Shown here: positions 11,736-22,727 of the stretch, in pieces
Numbering within the stretch: position 1 is the stretch's first letter
Layout of the letters: each line of letters opens with the position of its first letter
NCBI GenBank assembly: GCA_010645155.1
Contig: JAAGOF010000064.1
Span: 379,216-443,215, forward strand
Length of the DNA stretch: 64,000 bases
Reading direction: 5' to 3'
Source: Tigriopus japonicus
Taxonomy: Eukaryota; Arthropoda; Copepoda; Harpacticoida; Harpacticidae
Notes under the pieces: generated by a model
Seen by the model: only the letters and a program-made list of their open reading frames with translations
Database searches by the model: none
Told to the model about the DNA's origin: nothing
Made by a program: the position numbers and the translations under genes

Positions 11736-12630
11736 ACCTTCATAAACATATCCAAGTAGACGGCAAAGTTCATCAGGTTTGCCAAAATATGCTAAGCACG
11801 TACCACTGTTATTACCAAAGATTATCATTTGCAAAATAAGTTCAATGATTGAATTTGCAATGGTTGATATCAACTCCTAATATTTGATGTTATATGGGGG
11901 TTTTTGATATTCTATTTAAATTCATTGAAAACATGATGATTTCCATTATCACAACAGCAATGAAGTTTAAAAAAAAACTTCAAACCCTGCCTTGTTATTT
12001 CTTTTAGATAACACCTCACTTAACATCACATGATCTTCTAATTCACTACAATATAGAGATAGTGAATAAAACCATATTGTACAGATTTTATTTAAATATT
12101 TTATCACTCACAAAACCATCATAAGCTTTTTATTGGCTGGCAATAGGTACTTGGTGTTTGCTTCTTTGCACCCAAACATTTTGGAAAGTAACATCTGCTT
12201 GAAAGAGAGGCAGGTTCTATTAGGCATCTCTAAAACACCTTCAAACTTACATGACTACAATTGCAGGGATATAGCTCCCCACAACATCAGAACTCATTTA
12301 CCATTTGTAGATACATGATGTTACCAAGTTCAAGCATGGGTTGGAAATTAAGATGGGTTTAGTCTTTATTTACCCACAACTGCTATGGGAAAATTTTTAA
12401 AACCTTCATTTGCAAGGCAAAGCCAAGCCTACTTTGCAGTAAGTCAAAGTATTGAATGAATAAAACAAAAATATTATCACAACATGATTTCTTCTAGAAA
12501 TATGTGAATCATCTAACAACCATGTGCTTCACTTTTTTTGGCAACCCTGATTGACTTTGTCGTCCACTTGGTTATGTTTATGTGCATTCCCTCTTATGTT
12601 CCTGAATTTTAAAGCTATGTAACATTCATA
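11728..12630. mobile_element. Mutator-like inverted-repeat element, copy 1 (left end truncated)
   Basis: The left part (ATAAACATATCCAAGTAGAC at 11745) and the right part (GTCCACTTGGTTATGTTTAT at 12562, inverted) are long terminal inverted repeats related to those of the element at 14907-17762. The interior block 12240-12370 matches 15114-15250 in opposite orientation. The right end finishes at about 12630 (ACATTCATA). The left end abuts repeat copy A near 11728 and lacks the outermost part of the terminal repeat. Confidence 0.7.
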
Positions 12631-12952
12631 CTAGTGTTGTGATGACGCTTCTTTTTCGTGTACATCCAATCATTCAACTAAAGTGTCAAGATTAATGCTT
12701 GCTCTCCTATGAAAATCCTGCACATCTGCAAAGAGTTAACCAGTTACCTGAAATGTCTCAATCCTAAGCATCTGCAAAGAGTCAAATTACATTAAAAGGT
12801 TTAACATCAAGAGACAAGTGAACCCATTTACTGTAAGACAAGGAAGTCATGACATTGTTCTAATTTATTATTCATTTAAGCCACTTACTTAAAAAGTTAG
12901 CTTTACAAAGCAAAGCAAAGTGAATCAGTGGTCAGAATTAACCCTGCAAAAA

Positions 12953-13260
12953 TATCAGCTTAGATGCCCTGATCAGAGCCTCTTGTGGTCAAATCAAAAC
13001 ATAGTTGCTATCTAGCGGAGTGAGTATTAATGCCCCCCTTTTGCAAAAGTGTAGGATTTTTTGATCATTTATCTTTTTCTTTGTTGTGATATTTTGCAAC
13101 CTAATCACATATTATGGAGAAATTTCACTGTGAAGAAGATGCTAAATAATGCAATTAATAATAAACCAAATAATGGCATTGTGAATAACCATGTGGCAAC
13201 TCTATTTCAATTTTTCACATATGGCGCTGATCAGGGTGTATAAGCTGATACTTTTTGCAT
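12953..13260. mobile_element. MITE family X, copy 1
   Basis: Inverted ends: AAAAATATCAGCTTAGATGC at the left and GTATAAGCTGATACTTTTTG at the right. Inside are CTGATCAGAGCC and GGCGCTGATCAGGG. The same end structure and internal sequence (CTCCTGTGGTCAGATTGA-like, GTTGCTATCTAGC-like) occur at 54849-55148. No coding capacity; superfamily not determined. Confidence 0.65.
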
Positions 13261-13618
13261 GATCATTAATAAGGATGTCATTCTATTGCACAAAAAATGG
13301 CCAAAATAGCGCAAAAAAAGCACAAAAAACGGTAAAAATTGAACTGAAAATTGCACAAAACCTCCATTCTTGGAAAGACCCTTTTGAATGGTCTTAAATG
13401 GGGCTTGCAAATTTATTTGTTATTACATTTTAACAATGAAGTGTTCCATTGACTTCAGAGAAACTAACTATATACAAAAGTGGATGGGTGCTTGTTTGTA
13501 AGCAAAATGATCTTTTGTTGTTTATCTTTTATAAGAATCTCTCGTTACACAAGCCTTTGAAAGTTTCACACGAGTCTGAGGAAAGTACAACAGATGGCGT
13601 TGGGAGTTAATTATGGCC

Positions 13619-14416
13619 AGGGCCACCAAATTTTGTTAAAAAAAAGTGCCAAAAAATGTATTTTTTTTGGTAGTTTTTCTTGGAAATAATGTAATGAAAT
13701 CGGATTTTTTGGTAGTTTTTTTTGGTTGTTTGGTAAGTTTGTATTTAAAGCTTTTTCTCATTTATTAACATAAAAACAGTGTGGTACAATCAGGGCCACC
13801 AAATTTATGCAAAATATTTTGCCAAAACGTATTATTTTTGGTTTTTTTTTTTTTGAGAAATGACGTAACAAAATTAGTTTTTTTGGGGATTATTAATAAT
13901 ATCACTAAATCGTCTAAAAACTGCCCTTTTATGTACTTGCATCATCTAAATTTTATTTCATAGGTAGGAAAAGATGCTAAAATGACCATATTTTGTCACA
14001 ATTGTTGCTAATATAACAGCTTTTATTCTTATTTTGATTTTTGACATCCTTTTTGTTGATCACTTTCAACGGAAGAGGCATTTTTTTTCTACAATCTTTC
14101 GAAATTTTCCATATTTTTGTAGTTTTCGACAAAAATTGCACATTGTTTGTGACTGCAATGTAAAATACCATTTAAAACATTCCAGCGGGCCTGAGGATTA
14201 ACTAAATATACCTATTAAAAATTTAAAACACTATCTTTTTGCTTCTTTATCTTGCCTTTGACGTGAAATCAGACAATTTTCCATATCATATCCATCAAAA
14301 CAGGCAATTTTTGCACATTTATTTAATTTTTTCCTCATTTATGTAATTTTGGACAAAAATCGCAGATTTTGGTAATTATATTGTAAAATGTAATTTACAT
14401 CTATCTGGTGGCCCTG
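13619..14416. mobile_element. Non-autonomous hAT-type element, 798 bp, TSD ATTATGGC
   Basis: The element starts CAGGGCCACC and ends GGTGGCCCTG, and is flanked on both sides by the perfect 8-bp duplication ATTATGGC (13611-13618 and 14417-14424), diagnostic of hAT-type transposition. The interior is T-rich, with a second CAGGGCCACCAAATTT at 13792 that suggests a nested or rearranged end. No transposase frame is present. Confidence 0.9.
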
Positions 14417-14906
14417 ATTATGGCATTTGACCCAAATTATGCAAGGCTCGAATATTTGATATTGAAGCCAAATACGAATGCATAAGTATCAACTACTGAA
14501 AGAGTTCAATCTGATTTTCAATCTGCTCACTTTTGCGCGCGCTAATTTGTTGTGACTGTCAATTGATGTAAAACTGGACATTTGTTACTTCTGCGAAAAA
14601 TCCGTTTGTTTATAAAAGTTGTGAACAATTCCAAATATAGTGGAATCTAGCCCTTTTATCCGAATATCTGTGCTGGTCAGCTAGGCCCAAGGTTCCTATA
14701 AGGAAGGTTAGCGCACTTCGTTCAGTCCTGCTGTCTGGCTGGGTGACGTCATCTGCGAGACAACGTCAGTGGTCAAGCCTTGCCGAACACAAGGAAACGT
14801 AGACCAATTTCTTGAGGAGATATGTTTATCATGGGTAAATCATGGACGTCTCGAGTGGACGACTAACGGAACAGAATCGCCCAACCTCTCCGACCACTTG
14901 GTTGGC

Positions 14907-17762
14907 TATGAACATTACATGGATTGAAAATCCACGTACATAGGAGCCGATGTACATAAACAAACCTCAGTGAAGGGCAAAGTCAATCAGGGTTGCTAAA
15001 ATATGCTACACACATGGCAGTTAGTAGAAACACATTTTTCTTTCAGAAATCATATTGTAAAAATATTTTTGTTGTATTCATTCAATAATTAAGCAAGTTC
15101 TCTCCATAATCTTCATTGTAGGTAGATTAAGACTAAACCTATTTCAACTCCTAACCCATGCTTAAACTTGGCAACATTATGTATCTGCAAATGGAAAATG
15201 AGTTATGATGTCATGGGGAGCCATATACCTGGTATGGTAGTGTTGCCAGTTTGGAAGTGTGTTAGAGGTGCCAAAAGGATGATGTGCCCCTCTTTTTAGG
15301 GGATTTTACTATCCCAAAATGGTTGTGAGCATAGAAGCATATGTCAAGTTTTGACCACAAGGCCAATAAAATATCTCTGTGGGTTTATGATTTATTATAC
15401 ATTCAGCAAAAAAACTGTGCAAATATGGTTTCATTTGCTATTAGGAATGGGATTCCCTGTAAAGAGAGTTAATCATTGATATAATTTCTACAATTAATGT
15501 TTATATGATATTTGGTCTACCAATGAGTTACTGTTGGCAGATCTATACAACCCTTGTATAGTGGGTTGGTCAGGAAAAGTGTTTAAAAATTTATCCACAA
15601 TCCTGCCTTAAATGCAAAGAATCTGGAAGAAATATCAAGGTATGTTTAAAGTTGTTTGCAAAATTTTTGTTTGTTTTGTAAGGCAAATTCATTACTAAAG
15701 TCATTAGAATTTCAGTGACTTGAAATAGGATATCAAAAACCTCCATAAAATATTAGTTTAGGAGATAATATCACTCTCTTGGCAAATCAAATTTTAAAAC
15801 ATGTACACATACCAAACATAATAATTCATAGAAAATTGTGCCAATAGTAATGGCGTGTCTAGCATTTTTTGGCAACCCTGATTGACTTTGCCGTCCACTT
15901 GGATTTGTTTATGTACGGCGGCTTCTATGTACGTGGATTTTCAATCCATGTCAGGGTTGCCAGGTGGCCGCCGCGGCGGCCAAAATTTCCAAAAGTGGCA
16001 ACTTTTAACACCTGATGGCCACGAGAAAAAAATTGTGGCCGCCGGGGGGAAATTGGCCGCCAAATTGGCAACTTTTGAAACCTGATGGCCAAGAGAAAAA
16101 AATTGTGGCCGCCGGGGGGAATTGGCCGCCAAATGGCAACTTATGAAAGTTAATGGCAACGGGAAAATATCGAAAGGCTGCTGATCATTAGGTGAGTGCC
16201 AACCAGGGTTGTCAGGTGGCCGCTGCGGCGGCCATAATTTCCAAAAAAGGTAACTTTGGAAAGGTGATAGCCACGAGCAAACGTTAGTGGCCACCGGTTG
16301 AAATTTGGCCACAAAATGGCAACTTTTGAGGCTGCTGAATGGCCACAAGAAAATTTTTGTAGCATCTTAGCCGAATTTGGCAACTTTTGAAACTTGATGA
16401 ATCATCAAGTACTTACCTGTAATTACCTGTATCATCAATGATGACACAGGCAATTACCAAGTAATTACTAAATTGCGATACATGCAAATCTTTGGCTGCC
16501 AGTTGAAAGTCCATTTCAAACAAGTCCTCTAAACAAATACTTAAGTTAAACATTAGGTTGTGCCTTGTTTTTGACTGCAGTCAATTGTGGCGTCTGAATC
16601 ATAGCGATGGACAAATGCGCTTTTGGGCAGAAATTTTATTTTTGATGTCAGTTAGTGATGGACCAAACAAGATCATAACCAAAAGTTTTCGTATAAAGAG
16701 GGCTTAACCAAAACTGCAAGCAACTGATTGAAAAATTATATACATGCAAAATTCACTTTAAATTTAAATTGATTATGTGTTCAACATCATGAAAAACTCA
16801 GTTTTGAAAAAAATAATTTGGTCAAAAGAAGTTGTAAAGGTTTTTGAACCAAAAGTATCTTCGGCTTCTTTAAAGTGCATGTCTGCTTTTGGTTTAGTTA
16901 AGCATAACTGAAGCCGAAATCAAAATTTCGGCTGTAATTTGATAAGCAGAGTGAGAAAAAAGGTTGTTGATTTTGTGCTCCGTAGTGTTGCGCCGCCCTT
17001 TTCTGGTGATTCTGTTCTTTCCTGTTCTGCACTCAATCAAATATTTCAAATGGTCAGTTGCTCCGCAACAAACGGTCGAGAAAGAGATGCGATCATAGAA
17101 TTTTTGTGAAGCAATGAGACAACAGAGGCCACGACGGTGCTACGGAGTAAACAAGCAGGCCCAGCTGATGTTTACTGAGCTTCCCTTATTTCGGCCGAAA
17201 GCGCTTTCATTCCATCAGCAGTTTCAGTTATGCTTACCAAAACTAAAAGCAGACATGCACTAAATAGGATGGATTTTGATTGTTAAATAATTTTGTATAA
17301 AGACTAAAGATGAAACCCTATGCATTTAACATTTCCGATTTACAGACACATAATGTTACCTATCGGCAAAATTGGGTCAATACCAGCTTTATTGGGCGGG
17401 GGAGGATCAACCCTGCAATCCTAGCACCTAAGGATTCACGTTAACGTCAATTGTCTGTAATGCCAAGTTGACGCTTTGTTCCCATGAAGTTTCTTACTAG
17501 AACGCACAATACAAAAAATGTAAAGAAGTTTAAGAAAATATATATTTTACAAAAAATGTCTTGAGCAATGCTCCTTACTTATACATTTTTTTGCAATGTG
17601 CGTGACAATTGAACAACAATAATGAAAACAATGAAAATAAAAAAATGGCTGCCAAGTGGCAACTTTTCCTCATTTTTGGCCGCCAAAAGGCAACTTCTGA
17701 TTTTAAATTTGGCCGCGAGCCCTCCGTGGGACCTGGCAACCCTGATCCATGTAACGTTCATA
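14907..17762. mobile_element. Mutator-like inverted-repeat element, copy 2, with about 10-bp TSD and a nested hAT insertion
   Basis: Long terminal inverted repeats begin TATGAACATTACATGGATTG at 14907 and end with the complement at 17762. They include ATCCACGTACATAG and CAAAGTCAATCAGGGTTGC and run for over 100 bp each. Flanks CTTGGTTGGC at 14897-14906 and 17763-17772 are a perfect 10-bp duplication (the exact length is ambiguous by a base or so), typical of Mutator-like elements. The right terminal repeat is split at 15951 by a separate element (15952-17744). Without that insert the element is about 1.06 kb. No transposase is visible. Confidence 0.85.
15952..17744. mobile_element. Non-autonomous hAT-type element, 1793 bp, TSD ATCCATGT
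   Basis: Ends CAGGGTTGCCAGGT (15952) and ACCTGGCAACCCTG (to 17744) are exact inverted repeats. They are flanked by the perfect 8-bp duplication ATCCATGT (15944-15951, 17745-17752). The left third holds three diverged copies of a GC-rich subterminal unit (GGCCGCCGCGGCGGCC, then TGGCAACTTTTGAAACCTGA). A fragment like the CCGAAA-rich element of 52542-52720 starts near 16657, and a SINE tail fragment sits at 17385-17425. No transposase. Confidence 0.9.
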
Positions 17763-18053
17763 CTTGGTTGGCTAAAATTCTGAGCCCATTTACTGTAGAC
17801 TCATTTGGCTTCCCAAGTGATGTTCAGGGTTAGACTTATTTTGACTTGAGCCCAATCAAGACTAGTTTTTCAAAAAGAAGAATGGACAAAGTTGTGCAAT
17901 AATTGAACATTGATTAATGATTTCCAAATGAATAGTATGTTTTGGGTCCATCTCATTAATCTTGTCTCAAAATACTATGGCACAAGATTAGAAATTTGGC
18001 TTGCCCTCTAAATGTTTGTGACCATTGACAATGCCAGTAGTTGTCTATAAAGG

Positions 18054-18920
18054 AAGTCTCACTTATAAATGACACAAAAAATAATTCAAGGTTGCGTGAA
18101 CAAAAAACAAAGTTCCGTTGCGAGTTGAGGTGGGCATTGCTACAAAGTAATCATTTCTTCTCATTTAAGGTGAAGAAACCAACTTTCCCTCGAAAGTAAT
18201 GTCACCTATGATTCTACAGGGTATACCACTTAAACTCATTCATTCAATCAATGGCGTTGTCACATAGCTACAATCCCAAATGCCTTACATTGGCAAACAA
18301 AAGTTTAATTTCATCATGGCCACCTTTGGTCTTCACCACAGCCTTAAATCTACCAACTGCAGCCTCAACACAGGCATGCAACTCAATCAGTTTGACGAGA
18401 CTCTTCGGAATGGACGAGAAGGAAATTTTCATCCAATTGAGGTCTGGAGATGAATCAAGACATTAATCCTTGTCCCAGAAATGAGGAAAGACATCTTGAC
18501 AATAATTTTGAGCAAGTTGTGTGGTATGTCAAGCAGCCTCATCTTACTGGGATAGCAGGGAAGTTCAAAGGGCAATTTTGAACAGTTAAAATTTTTCTTA
18601 CAAATATTGATGAAAAAATTTAACTAACACCAAACATTGCAGGGAAATCATTCCCTTGCATCGGTTATAAACCTGTGAACAAGCAAGGAAAAAAATACTT
18701 TGCCAAAAGAATACGCAAAACATTTTGTTTAAACAAAAAGTGTGAAACTAATAAAAGGCCAGTGCACTAAAGGTAGGAGGAATCTTTGGTCTTAATTTAG
18801 AAGGGACATCTTGTAGAAGAAGGACTCTCTTGAGTTTCGAAATGGATCTTACCACGGAACTTTGTCTTTTTTGCTCACGCAACCCTGAATTAATTTTTGT
18901 GTCCTTTATAAGTGAGAATA
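18054..18920. mobile_element. Decayed mariner element with about 65-bp inverted ends
   Basis: Left end about 18054-18119 and right end about 18856-18920 are inverted repeats sharing TCTCACTTATAAA, GACACAAAAA and CAAAGTTCCG. Between them the minus strand (about 18590-18250) retains the C-terminus of a mariner transposase: FPHFWDKD, stop, then SSPDLNWM, and finally AVVKTKGGHDEIK, matching the family's usual 'SPDLNP...' and 'AKGGH' end. Stops and losses make it inactive. A related left-end fragment is at about 10887-10935. Confidence 0.75.
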
Positions 18921-18935
18921 AAGGAAGCACTTCAG

Positions 18936-21639
18936 TTTGTTCCTGGTTGTGGTTGAATTTAAAGCGTCAGGAAACAAAAATAAAAAAAAAACAAGTCAAA
19001 TGTGGTCTTCAAACCTTTTTGAAGGGGTGTGAAGTGAAGTGATGGGCACCAGGGTGAGACCAAAGGGGCTCTATGAGTGGTGGGGAACTTCAGCCATCAA
19101 TGACCAACAAACACAAGTGTTGAAAGATATGTTCAGGAGTTTCCATTCACTGAGATCTACTGAAGTGCATACGAAGGTAGGCAAATGTAGATTTATTTGA
19201 AGTATGAATAACCAATATGCTGCAATGCACCTCATTTTGGTTGCTTTTTTTGGATGCATCACAACAAGGTTTGAATAGTTAATGAACATTTTTTTGTTTG
19301 GGAGAATAAAACCTATCTCCACATTTGTTAAACACAATCCAAAAATATTTAGGGCGCTAAGAACTGGCTTTCTAAGGTCTTTGTGTTAACTCTTTCAAGT
19401 CATAAGGTGTTTGCACTCACCAAGGTGTTATGATGAAGGTGTTTGTTTTGATTTATCTGTGCAATGGACTATGGACTATACAGTCCTAAAAGGTGCAAAA
19501 ATATGGAATTGTCATAGTGATCAAAATTTTGTGCTTTCAATTCACTTGCCATTTGCATTGAGCATTACTTTATTTGTAACTTTTTTCTTTATCTTACATT
19601 GTTCATACATTTTAGTTGCTGGTTGTATTTGTCAAAAGTTAAGGTGACCAATGTTGTTGAACAGAATTTGTCTAGAATTGCATATTGCCCTTTCATGTAA
19701 AACAAATGATGGCTTAGCAATGTTGATACAATTATGCCGAACATAACACTGCTCTATCAAGATCAACAAGTCAAGATGAGCAATAAAAGTCAACAGTGTG
19801 TTCAATCTTAAGCCCTCCATCAAATGTTTGGTTTGGAGGCTGTTCCCTGTTTTACTTATGATACAAAAATCTTGGACAATCTATCAAATCCAGTTCACTT
19901 TGAAACAGCCTTTTCACACAAAGTTTAAAGTTTCATCAACTTTATGTGTTTTCGGAACATTAAAAGATACATCATTGTCAGCCAGCTTTGGTTTTGAAAA
20001 ATTCCACTTTGATGTTAGTTTTTGTGACTATAACTATCATAGTTTCTCAAAACATTTATACATTTGTGGGTAGGATGTGCTTCTGATTTGTTCCAAGGAA
20101 AATTTCTTAGTCCTTTATTCCTTTTACCAAGATTGGAAAAATACTTAAGGATAAATGCAAAGACTGTCTACCCTCTGAAAACAATAACACTGATGAATTA
20201 GACCACAAATGCAACAAAACTTAGGGGAAACTATGCCCTGGAAGGATATAGTGTTATATATTCTAGTGCATTAAGCAAATGTAATGAAATACTTCTTGTT
20301 AAAATGTACTTCAATAAACACATATATAAATCAATGTTATGAAACACGTTGTAAAATAGATGAGAAGGAACAGGAAATAATTTGTTGCAAACTTGTCTAT
20401 ATTATGTGAAATAATAGATTGGCATCAAAAAAAAAATCACATGGTTAAAATCAACCATTCAGGAAGAAAGATGCAAATATGACTACAATAACCTTCCCCT
20501 TAGCAGGTAAAATGGTTAGATAGTATTTCATGCAACAAGAAAATAGGAGAATTTTATGTTCATAGTTAAACAGGATCATTAAGAATGAGCTAACTACACC
20601 AAAAAATGAAAAACTTGCTTCTTTGCTTCATTCCTTCCTCTAGCCAACCAAGCGGTCACCTCAATTTTCCGTACGACATCCAGGGTCTAGATATCTATGG
20701 GTAAATCCACCTTTATTTAACAAATCTGAACTTGTTCAGTTTTAGCCTAGTTATAAATAGTTATAACAAGAATGGTTATGTGGAAAGTTATATTTTGGAC
20801 AACGGCGACAGTATTTTCTTCTTAAAGTTTTTTCAACTAATCTTACTGCCAACTTTTAGTTCTTTTAGATTTGGGGGAAAGTCTTTGTACACCAACAGTG
20901 TGTCTCAATATAATTTCCAGATAGAAGCAAGATTGCATTTTACAAGAGCTTGCTATGCTATTAAATGCAATGCATTATTTAGTTTACAGGCAAAAATAAA
21001 CTGTGTAAGGTCACTAAAAGATATACATTTCCAGTACATGAGTGGTGAACAATTAAAAATCAAATTAACAGAGCATTGTTTCTCAGTCTAAATACTTAGA
21101 TATTCTGGAAATTAGAAACAACTTCTCCAAGAATAATCAACAAGGTGATGCATTTACAAAGTGGATACATATGCTCTGCTCAATTAAAATGTTTGCTCAA
21201 ATGCAAAGACTTCTAATTACATTTATATTGTCAGAGTACAAAAAGAGATATTTTAAGGTAAATGTGTTTTAGCGTAAAATCTGTATTGAATCAGTTAAAA
21301 CAATTGAAAATGAAAACTACACACATATATGCTACTGTTTGAATCTCCAGCAATATTTCCAAAAATATCTGGAATGCTAACCATACTGTTAAATAACGCC
21401 ATCATATACTTTTTAACCTCCACTTGCTCTCGAGAAATCAGGTTAAAATCCGTTATTCCAAACAGACTTCCACCTTTGCCATTGAAGAATGACTTCAATA
21501 TAATTCAGGTCACTTTACTTGATAAGATCCCAACCATTCCCAATTTTGACCCTCAATTTGATATCCCCTTGAACTTACGGAGAAGTAAAAGTCTTTTAAC
21601 ATTCATTTACATTCTGACAAACGCAAACAAATCTTCTAC
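18936..21639. other. No gene recognised; AT-rich intergenic DNA
   Basis: I looked for exons on both strands and found only short open frames with no recognisable domain and no consistent splice signals. 20732-21091 is open for 119 codons on the plus strand but its composition is not protein-like. No repeat ends could be placed. Confidence 0.4.
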
Positions 21640-22045
21640 AAATTTGTCTGCCTTGCTTATTGCTGAAACTGGCCAGAAGTTGAAAAGGCAAATATTTCCG
21701 GAGAATATTGTGAAATACTTGCCCAAACAAGTGGAAGATCATAGTACGAATGGAAGTGCGCACAGCTTATTTTCAATGCCAAATCCTATAATTGCAAGAA
21801 CTAATGCCTGTGAATCAAATTATCATCTTCATTGAACATCTTAGTATAACTTGGGAGAAGCAAAGCGTAGGCAGGAGGCTACATGGCCAAAAAACTGAAT
21901 GTTTTTCAAAAATTTTCCTTCTACAAATACTTTGTTTGGGCAAGTTTTAACTAGTCGCTGATGTTAAACGGCCCTTGCTGCCTACAATGAAATTTCACGA
22001 CCAGCCTGCTCTGGTATCTGCACTCTGGGACCTCTCTGATATAAA
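21640..22045. repeat. Interspersed repeat, copy B
   Basis: Colinear with 11080-11735 minus that copy's 188-bp insertion. It shares ACTGGCCAGAAGTTGA, TTGCCCAAACAAGTGGA, TATAACTTGGGAGAAGC and AAATTTCACGACCAGCCTGC. A plus-strand frame (21329-21835) runs into it, and part of that frame resembles the frame of copy A, so both may descend from one mobile-element coding region. I do not recognise the protein. Confidence 0.7.
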
Positions 22046-22727
22046 GCATAAAATTCAGGGCAGCAGGAGTAAAAATGTTCAAGGTGGCAAATGTAAAAAT
22101 AGGCATTCAATGATAAAATAACATTGATAAAAGTGAACAACATACATGGATTTTATTTTATTTGATACTAATAACCACATGATTGAAAAAATATCACGTA
22201 ACTTAATACTTCCAACCCAATAAAAAATTCTGATCCTGAAAGCTCTGAAGTGACGTAACGGGTAATGCTGCTTATTGCAAATCTTTGAAGTACTTTTAAT
22301 TGATAATTTTGAGAGAGCCTTTAAATTTTCATCATGTTTTTTTTGATTTTTTACTTCAGTCTCAAAACTTGCGAAATGCAAAGCTCGCAAATGAGGTGTT
22401 TGGCATTTTCTTACAGCTGCAACAATTGATAACAGATGAATAGTAGCTCGGTTTTTAAACAAGTAGAAAAGACCCAAAAGCGTCTTTTGCAGAAAGAAAG
22501 CAAAAACCGACAGACATTCTGGAGGATGCAAGTAGAATGATTCGGCTTGTACTGCACACCAGAAGAGAGTAGGTTTACAAAATGCTTTAGAACCGGCCTC
22601 TCGGAAAGAAAAGAAATCTGGCACGGTTCCAAATCTTTTATCCAAGTAACTTCGGAATGGCAAATTATCTTGCCTCGAGTCGCAGTGGCCTGTCCGTGAT
22701 TTTTATTTCATTTTTCTTAATCAACTT

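Noticed and set aside
22079..22663. 194-codon frame on the minus strand upstream of FITM
   Set aside because: No recognisable domain, composition like AT-rich noncoding DNA and no splice or family support; probably chance.
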